Assembly: GCF_002362315.1 (NCBI RefSeq)
Contig: NZ_MTZV01000004.1
Location: 1,612,001-1,676,000 of the forward strand
Origin: Paraburkholderia acidicola
Lineage (GTDB): Bacteria; Pseudomonadota; Gammaproteobacteria; Burkholderiales; Burkholderiaceae
Direction of reading: 5' to 3'
Length of the DNA: 64,000 nucleotides
In this document: piece after piece, positions 1 through 8,345 of the stretch
Position numbering within the stretch: the first letter of the stretch is position 1
How the letters are laid out: every line of letters begins with the position of its first letter
Notes under the pieces: model-generated
The model's database searches: none
Told to the model about the DNA's origin: nothing
Seen by the model: only the letters and a program-made list of their open reading frames with translations
Made by a program: the position numbers and the translations under genes

Positions 1-994
1 AGATCGTCGTCGACACCATGTCGTAGAACGGCGAGAGCCTCGGGCGATCTCCATCTTCCGGATCATGGAGCAGTGACAGGTTTTTGGCATGGCTGTCCAT
101 GTTCCCGACGATCAGGTTGTAGGCCACCCAGCCAATCAGACGTCGACCGTCTGCAAGGGCCGCGCTGCTATGGCTGGTCACATACCGCAGACATTCGGCA
201 AAGGTCGGGCCTCCCTCAGCTTCATACTTGCGAGACGATGGCAAGCCCATCGCCTGGCAAAGATCTACCTGGTGCAGTCTTCCCAACCGGCCGTTAGGCA
301 GGCGCTGACGATCGTAGCGTTGGATGATCGCCGCATTGAGCGCTGCATCAAATCGAACCTCGGGGACCTGCAGGCCAGATGCTGCCGCAAGGCGCATCAC
401 ATAGACCTCGTTGGCAGCCGACGCCGCCAGGCCGGGACGATAGCTGATCGCTGGCTTGATGATGTGTGATGACGGTGCATCTGCGAGCGGCAACGCCATT
501 GCACCATCTTCGCCGATGTAGACGGTGATCTTGTCCTGGGCCCCGCTCAATGACATTCGCGCGGGCCCTTCTTCCAGCATTAGGGGTACACCGCGGGACT
601 TACCGAACCAGTCCGCGAGCTGCGCGGCGTTGATCTGCACATAACGCGGCTTGTCCGAGGGCAAATCTCCTGCCGGCAGGATCGAATAAGCGCCCGCCGT
701 ATCACCACCGAAACGCTCCAGCAACGCGAAGACGTTGTCGGATGAAATCTTGAGCGCTTGAGATATAAATTCGCGGATCGTTCCTTCGGGTAGCAGATTC
801 TCGAAAAACGCGCGAACTGCTGCGTCGCTGAATGCGCGACTGTCTCCTTCATTTTCCGGTAACGGTAAATCTGGTGAAAGCGGCTGTCCGCTGGCCGCGA
901 TCCACGTCGACGCGTAGCGGAATCCCAGGACACCGTCCGTATCGATGAGTGAGCCTACGATCTGACCGTCGCGAAAAACGTCGAGTGTGTTCAT
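1..994 (-). CDS. hipA: HipA-family serine/threonine kinase toxin (3' end outside window)
   Basis: The frame is open from an ATG at 994 to the left edge, giving 331 codons with no stop, so the C-terminus is missing. HipA kinases phosphorylate glutamyl-tRNA synthetase and related targets, causing growth arrest. Visible kinase landmarks are the Gly/Ser loop RMSLSGAQDK (about residues 147-155), a lysine in HIIKP (about 180), the catalytic segment NMDSHAKN (298-305) and a metal-binding Asp in SPFYDMVST (about 325). The N-terminal segment contains FFENLLPEG, typical of the family. The ATG overlaps the hipB stop (ATGA), so the two genes are translationally coupled. The family is clear; the cellular target is not known. 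Confidence 0.93.
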   Translation of the reverse strand, partial: MNTLDVFRDGQIVGSLIDTDGVLGFRYASTWIAASGQPLSPDLPLPENEGDSRAFSDAAVRAFFENLLPEGTIREFISQALKISSDNVFALLERFGGDTAGAYSILPAGDLPSDKPRYVQINAAQLADWFGKSRGVPLMLEEGPARMSLSGAQDKITVYIGEDGAMALPLADAPSSHIIKPAISYRPGLAASAANEVYVMRLAAASGLQVPEVRFDAALNAAIIQRYDRQRLPNGRLGRLHQVDLCQAMGLPSSRKYEAEGGPTFAECLRYVTSHSSAALADGRRLIGWVAYNLIVGNMDSHAKNLSLLHDPEDGDRPRLSPFYDMVSTTI

Positions 995-1230
995 TTACGC
1001 CTCGTCGCAGTCAGCTCTACACCAAGAATGTTGAGCACCTGGAGCACCTTGTCGAACCGGACGGTCGCTTTGCCGCCTTCCAGGTCCACAATGAAACGCT
1101 GTCCGGTCTGAGCGAAGTTAGCGAGATCCGCCTGTGTTGCGCCCTGTTTTTCTCGGAGATCACGCACGAGTTTTCCCAGATCCCTGGCGTTCAGGATCTT
1201 CCCGATCGGTGTGATTACGCTGGAATTCAT
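991..1230 (-). CDS. hipB: HipB-like XRE antitoxin
   Basis: A 79-residue protein with one helix-turn-helix domain (TQADLANFAQTGQRFIVDLE, then KATVRFDKVLQVLNILGVEL), matching the HipB/XRE fold. HipB binds and neutralises HipA and represses the operon. The ATG at 1230 was chosen because it gives the usual family length and lies just downstream of the palindromic operators; a longer in-frame extension would run through those operators. The stop overlaps the hipA start by four bases. It lies downstream of fliR on the same strand but has its own control region. Confidence 0.9.
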   Translation of the reverse strand: MNSSVITPIGKILNARDLGKLVRDLREKQGATQADLANFAQTGQRFIVDLEGGKATVRFDKVLQVLNILGVELTATRRK

Positions 1231-1244
1231 GGGCGAGTCTCTTG

Positions 1245-1366
1245 AATATTCCCGATCGGGAATATTATCGCGAGTGTGATGCCCGGGCAAGTCGATTATT
1301 CCCGATCGGGAATATGACCGTAAATATGGCGTCCGAGTAAGCCAATTATTCCCGATCGGGAATATC
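1245..1366. promoter_or_regulatory. Three hipBA operator palindromes, 50-bp period
   Basis: The palindrome ATTCCCGATCGGGAAT occurs three times, at 1248-1263, 1298-1313 and 1348-1363. The copy nearest hipB extends to a 22-bp perfect palindrome (1245-1266). Centres are exactly 50 bp apart, and the DNA between copies is also partly conserved, so this looks like a diverged 50-bp tandem repeat. By analogy with known hip operators these are likely HipB/HipAB binding sites; the binding itself is inferred. The copy furthest from hipB ends a few bases after the fliR stop. Confidence 0.8.
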
Positions 1367-1369
1367 GCC

Positions 1370-2152
1370 TTACCTGAACCCCAACGCCACCCGCCCCATC
1401 TCATCAATCCCGCTGTCAAACAACCGCGCAAAAAACGGAATCATATTCGGCGCCATCAGTTGCACGAGCAGCATGCCAACGAGGATCGTCAGTGGAAAGC
1501 CGATCTGGAACACGCCGATCTGCGGCGCCGCCCGGTTCAGGATGCCGAGCGACAGGTTGGCGATCAGCAGCGCTGCCACCACCGGCAACGACAGCAGCAA
1601 CCCCGCCGAAAACACCGTCGCGCCCCATCCCGCGAGCATTCGCCAGCCTCCGGCGCCGAGTATGTTGGCCGCGACCGGCGCCGTCTGGAAGGTACCGAGC
1701 AGCGCGGTCAGCATCTGTAGATGGCCGTCCAGTGCAATGAACGCGAGCATCGCGATGGTGTTCATGTACTTCGAGACAACGGCGCTCGATCCACTTGCAT
1801 GCGGATCGAAGAAGGTCGCGAAGCCGAGCCCCATGCCGAAGCCGATGATTTCGCCGGTGGCCTGAATGGCCGCGAATACGATCTGCATCGTGAAGCCAAG
1901 CGCCACACCGATCAGAAACTGATTAACGATGATCCAGATGCCCGTCGCGGAGAACACGGTGACCTGCGGCAACGGTCCAAGCGTCGGAGCGACGATCAGC
2001 GTGACGAACGCGGCGATGGCGACCTTCACGCGTACCGGCACCGACTTCTCGCTAAACGCTGGCGCGGTCGCGACCAGGGCGAGCACCCGCACGAACGGCC
2101 ACAGAAACGCGGTGAGCCATGCGTTCAGTTGCGCGTAGGTGACGGTGAACAT
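1370..2152 (-). CDS. fliR: Flagellar export gate protein FliR
   Basis: A 260-residue inner-membrane protein with about six hydrophobic segments. It forms the flagellar type III export gate together with FliP and FliQ. Family features include the start MFTVTYAQLNAWLTAFLWPF, the conserved GEIIGFGMGLGFATFFDP segment and the C-terminal GFPLTILVGMLLVQLMAPNM. Length is normal for FliR. It is the last gene of the leftward fliLMNOPQR run and starts six bases after the fliQ stop. Confidence 0.95.
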   Translation of the reverse strand: MFTVTYAQLNAWLTAFLWPFVRVLALVATAPAFSEKSVPVRVKVAIAAFVTLIVAPTLGPLPQVTVFSATGIWIIVNQFLIGVALGFTMQIVFAAIQATGEIIGFGMGLGFATFFDPHASGSSAVVSKYMNTIAMLAFIALDGHLQMLTALLGTFQTAPVAANILGAGGWRMLAGWGATVFSAGLLLSLPVVAALLIANLSLGILNRAAPQIGVFQIGFPLTILVGMLLVQLMAPNMIPFFARLFDSGIDEMGRVALGFR

Positions 2153-2158
2153 CGTCGT

Positions 2159-2428
2159 TCAGTTCGCGAGCATCGGAATGCTGGTGAACATATGGCGCAT
2201 GTAGTCGAGCATGGTCGTGAGCATCCACGGGCCGATCAGCACGAGCGTCAGTGCGATGGCCGCCAGCTTCGGGATGAACGACAGCGTCGCCTCGTTGATC
2301 TGTGTTGCGGCCTGGAACAGGCTCACGATCAATCCGACGACCAGTCCCACGAGCAACGGCGGCGCGGCCAGCGCCAGTGCGACGTACATCGCTTCGTGGG
2401 CAATCGTGGTGACGTTTTCTGGCGTCAT
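2159..2428 (-). CDS. fliQ: Flagellar export gate protein FliQ
   Basis: An 89-residue protein with two transmembrane helices (LALAAPPLLVGLVVGLIVSL and LAAIALTLVLIGPWMLTTML) joined by FQAATQINEATLSFIPKL, the FliQ signature. It forms part of the FliPQR export gate in the flagellar basal body. A purine-rich GGGGAC lies a little upstream of the start. The gene is tightly packed between fliP and fliR. Confidence 0.95.
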   Translation of the reverse strand: MTPENVTTIAHEAMYVALALAAPPLLVGLVVGLIVSLFQAATQINEATLSFIPKLAAIALTLVLIGPWMLTTMLDYMRHMFTSIPMLAN

Positions 2429-2456
2429 GGTCGAGCGTCCCCGGTAGGCGGCTGCA

Positions 2457-3245
2457 TCACGTGAAGCTCTGTGCCAGCGAGCCGAGCAGCAACTGCCAGC
2501 CGTCGACGAGCACGAACAGCATCAGTTTGAACGGCAGCGAGATCGTCGCGGGCGAGATCATCATCATCCCCATCGACATCAACACGCTCGCCACCACCAT
2601 ATCGATGATGAGAAACGGAATGAAGATCGTGAAACCGATCTGGAAGCCGGTCTTCAGTTCACTCGTGATGAAGGCCGGCACGAGCAGCGAGAGCGGCACG
2701 TCCTCGGGGCCCTGCATCGGCGCCGCGTGCGAAATGCGCGCGAACAGCGCGAGATCGGTTTCGCGGGTCTGACGCAGCATGAACGCCTTGAACGGCGCGA
2801 CGCCGCGCGACAGCGCGTCGTCCATCTGGATCGTGCCTTCGGAAAACGGCTTGTAGCCGTCGGTGTAGGCCTTGTCGAGCACCGGCGACATCACGAACAG
2901 CGTGAGAAACAGCGCGAGGCCGACCAGCACCTGGTTGGGCGGCGTCGTGTTGGTGCCGAGCGCCTGGCGCAGCAGCGACAGCACGATGATGATGCGCGTG
3001 AAGCTCGTCATCGTCAGCACCATCGCGGGCAGGAACGACAGCATCGTGAGCAGCAGCATCGTCTGCACGCTCAGCGAATAAGTCGTGCCGCCGTTCGGGC
3101 CGGGGCTCGTGTTGAAAGCGGGCAACCCTGCGGTTTGCGCGAATGACAGCGACGGCAGCGCGAGCATCAGCGCGGGCAGTGCGAGCGGTGCAAGGCGGCA
3201 GAGGGCGCGCAGCAGGTTGCGTGCGTGAGAGCGGTAGAGCGGCAT
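2457..3245 (-). CDS. fliP: Flagellar export gate protein FliP
   Basis: A 262-residue FliP. A cleavable signal peptide (hydrophobic stretch ending near SLSFAQ) is followed by the conserved core LLTMLSFLPAMVLTMTSFTRI, then RQALGTNTTPPNQVLVGLALFLTLF, and a C-terminal membrane region ending in LVDGWQLLLGSLAQSF. FliP is the central component of the export gate. The start abuts the fliO stop with no gap, so translation is probably coupled. Confidence 0.96.
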   Translation of the reverse strand: MPLYRSHARNLLRALCRLAPLALPALMLALPSLSFAQTAGLPAFNTSPGPNGGTTYSLSVQTMLLLTMLSFLPAMVLTMTSFTRIIIVLSLLRQALGTNTTPPNQVLVGLALFLTLFVMSPVLDKAYTDGYKPFSEGTIQMDDALSRGVAPFKAFMLRQTRETDLALFARISHAAPMQGPEDVPLSLLVPAFITSELKTGFQIGFTIFIPFLIIDMVVASVLMSMGMMMISPATISLPFKLMLFVLVDGWQLLLGSLAQSFT

Positions 3246-3812
3246 TTACTGGTCTCCGCTGCCGGGGCGGTTCAGGCGCTTGCCCACCTCGCCTTTGAGC
3301 GCTTCGCGAAAGCGCTGGCCGAACGTGCCGGCGAGGGGCGCGACAGACTGTTCCGCGCCGGGTTCGGCTACGGCTTGCCCTGCCGGCATCGTATGCAGCA
3401 GACGCACCTGGCCCGGCGCCGCGCCGAGCACGAGCCACGTATCGCCGATCTCGACCAGCGCAACGCGTTCCTTACCGCCGAGCGATGCACCACCGATCGT
3501 CTTCACGAGCCCACTGCGCTGCGCGGGCTGAAAGCCGAGACGCCGCGCGAGCCACGCAAAACCGAACACGATACCGATCACAACGACAAGACCGACGACG
3601 GTCTGCAAAACCGCACCTACACCCAGCGACGGCACCGCAGTCCCCGCACCGACACCGGAGGCGATTTGCGCGGCGTTGTTCACTGCGTTGATATCGGCGG
3701 CCTGGGCGACGTGGGCGCAGCAGACGAACAGCGTCGACACTGCGAGCGCAGGCAGCATCCGAAAGCGGCTGGCGGTACTTCGCGCAACGTTCGGATAGAC
3801 GACAGACTTCAT
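3246..3812 (-). CDS. fliO: Flagellar protein FliO
   Basis: A 188-residue protein with an N-terminal hydrophobic signal segment (MLPALAVSTLFVCCAHVAQA) and one strong transmembrane helix (VVGLVVVIGIVFGFAWLARRLGF), followed by a short cytoplasmic domain with LGGKERVALVEIGDTWLVLG. This is the layout of FliO, which helps assemble the FliP ring. The ATG at 3812 overlaps the fliN stop (ATGA); a longer reading to 3914 would lie inside fliN and lacks a signal peptide at its start. Confidence 0.9.
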   Translation of the reverse strand: MKSVVYPNVARSTASRFRMLPALAVSTLFVCCAHVAQAADINAVNNAAQIASGVGAGTAVPSLGVGAVLQTVVGLVVVIGIVFGFAWLARRLGFQPAQRSGLVKTIGGASLGGKERVALVEIGDTWLVLGAAPGQVRLLHTMPAGQAVAEPGAEQSVAPLAGTFGQRFREALKGEVGKRLNRPGSGDQ

Positions 3813-4273
3813 CGATTGAGCTTCCGGATGCGTTCCGACGGCGTGATGATGTCCGTCAGCCGAATACCGAACTTGTCGTTGACGACGACCACCTCGCCTT
3901 GAGCGATCAGGCAACCGTTCACGAGCACATCCATCGGTTCGCCGGCGAGCCCATCAAGTTCCACGACCGAGCCCTGAGCAAGCTGCAGCAGGTTGCGGAT
4001 CGCGATCTTCGTGCGGCCGAGTTCGACGGTCATCTGGACGGGGATGTCCAGGATCATGTCGATGTCGTTGCGCGTGGCGGTCGGTTCGACCTTCGACAGC
4101 GGCTGGAATACGCCCGCAGTCGAGGCGTTCAATTCCGCGCCATTGTTCTGCTCAGCGAGCGCGCTGGCCCAGTCGTCGAGCGCCGGGTCCGCGGCCGTTT
4201 CAGGACTGGCGAGTTGCGGTTCGCGGGGCGGCAGTTCGGCTTCCGGCGCGCTATTGAGGTCACTCATATCCAC
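3809..4273 (-). CDS. fliN: Flagellar motor switch protein FliN
   Basis: A 154-residue protein. The C-terminal SpoA-type domain reads VELGRTKIAIRNLLQLAQG, then LNG-like VLVNGCLIAQGEVVVVNDKFGIRLTDI, the standard FliN pattern. FliN and FliM form the C-ring that sets rotation direction. The first 70 residues are acidic and low in complexity, as in other proteobacterial FliN proteins. It overlaps fliM by 14 bases and fliO by four. Confidence 0.96.
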   Translation of the reverse strand: MDMSDLNSAPEAELPPREPQLASPETAADPALDDWASALAEQNNGAELNASTAGVFQPLSKVEPTATRNDIDMILDIPVQMTVELGRTKIAIRNLLQLAQGSVVELDGLAGEPMDVLVNGCLIAQGEVVVVNDKFGIRLTDIITPSERIRKLNR

Positions 4274-5258
4274 CTTCCTTCGTCGTGTCGGTTGCGCTGA
4301 TCATCTTCTGGACGCGCAACGCGTACTGACCATTGAAAATTCCGTAGCCGCATTCCATTACCGGCACGCCGTCGACCTTCGCGACGATGTGCTCGGGAAT
4401 GTTGATCGGCAGCACATCGCCGGCGCGCATGTTGAGAATCTGCTGGAACGTCACCGGGATCTGTGCGAGATCGGCGGTGAGTTCGACTTCCGCGGCCTGC
4501 ACCTGCTGCGACAGCACGCGCACCCAGCGACGATCGACTTCGAGCGCTTCGCCCTGGATCGGCGAGGACAGCACGTCGCGGATCGGCTCGATCATCGAAT
4601 ACGGCATGCAGATATGCAGCGTGCCGCCGGTCGAACCGAACTCGATCGAGAACTGCGTGACGATGACGATCTCGTTCGGCGTCGCGACGTTCGCGAACTG
4701 CGTGTGCATCTCCGAGCGCACGAATTCGAACTGCAGCGGCCGCACGCTTTTCCACGCGCTGCCGTAGTGCTCGAACACGAGGTTCAGCAGCTTGCTGATG
4801 ATGCGCTGCTCGGTCGCCGTGAAGTCGCGCCCTTCGACACGCGTATGAAACCGGCCGTCGCCGCCGAACAGGTTGTCGACGACGAAGAACACGAGATTCG
4901 GATCGAAGACGAACAGCGACGTGCCGCGCAGCGGCTTCACGTGAACGAGATTGAGGTTGGTCGGGATCGGCAGGTTGCGGGTGAATTCGCTGTACTTCAA
5001 AACCTTCACGGGACCAACGGAGATCTCCGCGGTACGCCGCATGAAGTTGAAGATGCCGACGCGCAACAGCCGCGCGAAGCGATCGTTGATGATTTCGAGG
5101 CCGGGCATCCGACCGCGGACGATGCGTTCCTGCGTCGCGATGTTGTACGGGCGTACACCCGAGCGGTCGGCCGGCTCGGTCTCGGCGTCGGTTTCGCCGG
5201 TGACGCCCTTGAGGAGCGCATCGACCTCCTCCTGGGACATGAACTCTTCGTGGCCCAT
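4260..5258 (-). CDS. fliM: Flagellar motor switch protein FliM
   Basis: A 332-residue FliM. The N-terminal CheY-P-binding peptide FMSQEEVDALLKG is followed by the middle CheC-like domain (RMPGLEIINDRFARLLRVGIFNFMRR) and the C-terminal SpoA domain (VDGVPVMECGYGIFNGQYALRVQKMI). It links the chemotaxis signal to the rotor. The start MGHEEFMSQEE fits the family; the second Met is an alternative a few codons later. Confidence 0.96.
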   Translation of the reverse strand: MGHEEFMSQEEVDALLKGVTGETDAETEPADRSGVRPYNIATQERIVRGRMPGLEIINDRFARLLRVGIFNFMRRTAEISVGPVKVLKYSEFTRNLPIPTNLNLVHVKPLRGTSLFVFDPNLVFFVVDNLFGGDGRFHTRVEGRDFTATEQRIISKLLNLVFEHYGSAWKSVRPLQFEFVRSEMHTQFANVATPNEIVIVTQFSIEFGSTGGTLHICMPYSMIEPIRDVLSSPIQGEALEVDRRWVRVLSQQVQAAEVELTADLAQIPVTFQQILNMRAGDVLPINIPEHIVAKVDGVPVMECGYGIFNGQYALRVQKMISATDTTKEGGYE

Positions 5259-5313
5259 TCCTGTTCCTCGTGCATCCGTTCGCGGTTGAGGGTCGGCGCA
5301 GCGTGACGCGAGG

Positions 5314-5820
5314 TCACTGCACGACGAATTCGGTGAACAGCACGTCCTGGACGCGCGCCGGTTGGCCGCCCGGCTCGGTTGGCTGTTCGATCAGCGTTTT
5401 CAGTTCCTGGGCGAGCGCGCGCTTGCCATCGAGCGGCGCGAGTTCGTCGGGGTGTTTGTTCGACAGCGCCAGCAGCACGCGGCTGCGGATTTCGGGCATG
5501 TGTTCAGTTAAGTGGTCTTGCGTGCGCTGGTCGTTCAGTTTCAACGTGAGACCGATGCGCAGGTAGTGTTGCTGGCCGTCGTCGGATTGCAGGTTGACGG
5601 TCATGGGTTCGAGCGGGAAGAACACCGGTACCGCGGATGGAGCGGGTGCTGTTGGCGCGGTTGTGGGTGCTGCTATCCGTTTGCTCATGAAGAACCACAC
5701 GCCTGCGCCCGCTGCTGCGGCGGCGAGCAGGGCGATCAGCACGATCAGCAGAATGCGCTTGATCGGGCCCGGCGTGGCCACCTGGACAATGGCCGGCTGG
5801 TTTGGGGTTGTGGATGCCAT
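5314..5820 (-). CDS. fliL: Flagellar basal body-associated protein FliL
   Basis: A 168-residue membrane-anchored protein: one N-terminal transmembrane helix (ILLIVLIALLAAAAAGAGVWF), a Pro/Ala/Thr linker, then the periplasmic FliL domain (FFPLEPMTVNLQSDDGQQHYLRIGLTL) ending in VQDVLFTEFVVQ. FliL associates with the stator and motor. It is the first gene of the fliLMNOPQR operon. No Shine-Dalgarno sequence is obvious; the leader is instead a CA-rich hexanucleotide repeat. Confidence 0.93.
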   Translation of the reverse strand: MASTTPNQPAIVQVATPGPIKRILLIVLIALLAAAAAGAGVWFFMSKRIAAPTTAPTAPAPSAVPVFFPLEPMTVNLQSDDGQQHYLRIGLTLKLNDQRTQDHLTEHMPEIRSRVLLALSNKHPDELAPLDGKRALAQELKTLIEQPTEPGGQPARVQDVLFTEFVVQ

Positions 5821-5840
5821 GAGATTTGTTCGTGTTTTAC

Positions 5841-5872
5841 GTTTGCGTTTGTGCTTGCGTTTGCGTTTGCGT
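5841..5872. repeat. Hexanucleotide repeat in the fliL leader
   Basis: The plus strand carries imperfect tandem copies of GTTTGC/GCTTGC (GCAAAC on the transcribed strand) directly upstream of fliL. They lie in the 5' untranslated region about 20-50 bases before the ATG and replace a normal ribosome-binding site. Whether they affect translation is unknown. Confidence 0.6.
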
Positions 5873-5957
5873 GCTTCAGTGCTGGTAGGGTGGATTGTTG
5901 TCTATTGGCAGGCCGCGCGATGGGGGGAAAAGAAGGGGGAATTTAGGTTATCTCTTT

Positions 5958-6300
5958 GGTTTGCCCGTGCGGGCTGCTGGGCTTTGCTGTTTGCCTGGGC
6001 CGGCGGCTTCTTGTTAGCGCCTCGCGGCGCAGGCGTTGCCCCTGTGCGGGGCGGCACCTTCTTTCTTTGCGCGGCAAAGAAAGAAGGCAAAGAAAGCCGC
6101 TCGATACGATAGCGGGTCATTTCCATGTGTAGCCGAAGTGGCCCGCGCCTAAGTGTCGTCTTCGCACTGATGCGGTAGTGGTCCGAGACGAGATCATCTC
6201 TCGCGCATTCAGCGGTAGTGACCAGGCTGTCATTCATCCCGCTCGCACTTCGTGCTCGCGGTCGGGTGACCACTTCGGAACGCAGATTGGGCCGCGGGAC
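5958..6300. repeat. Paraburkholderia-like intergenic hairpin repeat (REP-like)
   Basis: This fills most of the 524-base gap between fliL and fliK. The core is a perfect 14-bp stem with a 3-base loop (arms 6057-6070 and 6074-6087, CCTTCTTTCTTTGC and its complement). Smaller hairpins precede it: GCGCC-tcgc-GGCGC and GCCCC-tgtgc-GGGGC. Outer arms CCGAAGTGG (6134-6142) and CCACTTCGG (about 6270) form a wider inverted repeat. The style matches hairpin elements I recall from Paraburkholderia intergenic regions. No open frame here looks like a protein. Confidence 0.55.
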
Positions 6301-6344
6301 AGCGATGCCTACGGCGAGTGTTTGTCGCGGTCTAGTTTGCTCGT

Positions 6345-7847
6345 TCAGACAAACGTATCGACCAGTCCCACCGTACGTCGCGTTGGTGCGGTGACCGCGC
6401 CGGATAGTTCGGTTGTGCCGTCGTTACTTGAGCGGCCTCGCCCGCGTCCGCGTCCTCCTTCCCCCTGCGCCTGTTGCCCCGTTTGCCGTGCAAAACCATC
6501 GCTAACACTCGCACTGCCCAAACCGATGCCACCCGATTCCATCGCCTCGCGCAGCTTCGGTAGCGCTGCTTCCACCGCATCGCGTACCTGCTGATGCTGC
6601 GACACAAACAACGCATGCGCATGGTTGTCCGCCACCTGCAGCACCACCTGCAACGGTCCGAGATCGTGTGGATTCAACGTGAGTTCCGCAGTCTGCTGGT
6701 GGGCGTTCGACAGGAACACCACCTTCTGGCTCAACGCGTCTTCCCAGTCAGGGGTGCCGACCTGCGGTGCGATGGCTGCAGCCGTTGCGGCTACGGCTGG
6801 GTTGGCGCTCTGCGCGGCCGCAGTCGGTGTGTTCGCTGCAGCCTGCGAGGCGGCAAGCGTTGCGCGCACCGCGTCCGCGTTGTCCTTTGCGACCTGGGTG
6901 TTCGATGTATCCGTCGTGGTGGCCATCAGCGCATCCGCCGCGCTGCGGGCGGCATCTGTGTCCACAGCGCCAGTCGTTGCGCTGCCAGTCGTCGCCACCG
7001 TCGTTGCGTTACCTGCGTGCGGACCTTTGCCGTCGGCCAGCGATGCACCGAGCGCGAAACCCTTGCTCGTCGACGAGCCGCGTAGCGTCATGCTCGCATC
7101 GCCGGTGTTCGCGCCAGTCGTCGATGCGGCGTTGATCGCAGTCGCACTCGCACCTGCACCGATGGCGGGCACGGGCACCGGGCTCTGGGCGCTCGTCAGC
7201 GCATTCAACGCGGCCTGCAATGCATCGCGGACTGACTTGGGATCGGTGGCAGCTGTTTTCTTGTCCGGTGCCGTGGCCGGTGTGTCAGTCGTCGCGGTGG
7301 CGTCGGTTTGCTGTGCTGTGCCGGCATTCTCGGGGAGGGCCGTGGCCTGGGTTGCTACCGCGCTCGCCTGAACTTGCGCTTGCGCCGCGGCTGCCGCAGC
7401 CGCAGCTTCGGCGGCCGTCATCGGTGTCGTCGTGCCGTCCGTACCCTTCGGCTTCGATGCGCCGCCGCCTGACGGCTTGTTTGCAGCATCGCTGCCGGCA
7501 GTCTGCGATGCATCGCCCGACGAAGCAGCCGGCGAGCTGCCCGCATCCTGCTGGCCGTTCGTCGCCGCTGCATTGTTCGACACGCCGCTGTTGTCCTGCG
7601 CCGGCACATCGTGCACACCCGGGGTAGACGACGCAGCGGACGAAGACGATGCAGAAGCCGGTGCCTTCTGCGCCGCGCTACTACCCGAACTCGCATTCGA
7701 ATTCGCAGCACCGCTCTGTGCACCAATACTCTGCTGCAGCGTCTGCGCAAACGACGACACGCCATTCGACGCCGCCCCGCCAGACCCGGCAGACGATGCG
7801 CCGCTGCTCGCGCCGGTCAGCGCTCCGATCAGTGAAAGAGTCGACAT
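6345..7847 (-). CDS. fliK: Flagellar hook-length control protein FliK
   Basis: A 500-residue protein. About 350 residues are low-complexity Ala/Ser/Thr, the secreted ruler region. They are followed by a conserved C-terminal domain (ELTLNPHDLGPLQVVLQVAD, then HALFVSQHQQVRDAVEAALP and LREAMESGGIGLG), the Flg_hook region that switches export specificity at FlhB. It is the last gene of the leftward fliFGHIJK run, with a 46-base gap after fliJ. A second FliK-like gene lies at 15121-16665. Confidence 0.92.
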   Translation of the reverse strand: MSTLSLIGALTGASSGASSAGSGGAASNGVSSFAQTLQQSIGAQSGAANSNASSGSSAAQKAPASASSSSAASSTPGVHDVPAQDNSGVSNNAAATNGQQDAGSSPAASSGDASQTAGSDAANKPSGGGASKPKGTDGTTTPMTAAEAAAAAAAAQAQVQASAVATQATALPENAGTAQQTDATATTDTPATAPDKKTAATDPKSVRDALQAALNALTSAQSPVPVPAIGAGASATAINAASTTGANTGDASMTLRGSSTSKGFALGASLADGKGPHAGNATTVATTGSATTGAVDTDAARSAADALMATTTDTSNTQVAKDNADAVRATLAASQAAANTPTAAAQSANPAVAATAAAIAPQVGTPDWEDALSQKVVFLSNAHQQTAELTLNPHDLGPLQVVLQVADNHAHALFVSQHQQVRDAVEAALPKLREAMESGGIGLGSASVSDGFARQTGQQAQGEGGRGRGRGRSSNDGTTELSGAVTAPTRRTVGLVDTFV

Positions 7848-7893
7848 ACGTTTCCTCTACCGTGAGTCCGTTCAATCGATGTCAGGCCCGGCG

Positions 7894-8343
7894 TCATACG
7901 CCTTCGGCCCGCATCCGGAGAATCCTTGCCGCGTGTTCGTCGGTGTCGCGCTGTTCGCGGCGCGCGCTTTGCTGCGCTTCGATCGCGGCACCCCGCGCCT
8001 GCAGCACTTCGTAAGAACCGAGTTTCTGGCGCTGGCGCTGCCAGTCCGGCTTCGCCGCCTCGACGCGGGCGCTCGCCGTCACGAGCAGCGCGCGCTGCTG
8101 CTCGATCGCGGCATTGAGCGTGTCGATAAACGCCTGGAAGTTGCGCATGTTGCCGGCCGGCATGCCCGCCTGCGCCGAATTCGCAAAGCGCGCGTGATAT
8201 TCGTCGCGGTACTGGATCAACGCGTCGAGCTGTGCCTGCACGTCGCCGCGGTCGCGCTGCGCGCGGCCAAGTCGCTGCGCCGCGGCATCGACGGCGTCCT
8301 GGGCGAGGTCGATCAGCGTCTTGAGCGGAAGATGTTGGCCCAT
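7894..8343 (-). CDS. fliJ: Flagellar export chaperone/stalk protein FliJ
   Basis: A 149-residue, mostly helical and charged protein (LKTLIDLAQDAVDAAAQRLG, then RVEAAKPDWQRQRQKLGSYEVLQAR), fitting the coiled-coil FliJ family. FliJ contacts the FliI ATPase ring and the FlhA gate. The ATG at 8343 (MGQHLPLKTLIDLA) lies two bases after the fliI stop and gives the usual length; an upstream extension would sit inside fliI. Confidence 0.9.
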   Translation of the reverse strand: MGQHLPLKTLIDLAQDAVDAAAQRLGRAQRDRGDVQAQLDALIQYRDEYHARFANSAQAGMPAGNMRNFQAFIDTLNAAIEQQRALLVTASARVEAAKPDWQRQRQKLGSYEVLQARGAAIEAQQSARREQRDTDEHAARILRMRAEGV

Positions 8344-8345
8344 CG

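Noticed and set aside
991..1431. A 146-codon version of hipB
   Set aside because: The extra 67 codons would translate the operator palindromes and have no family similarity.
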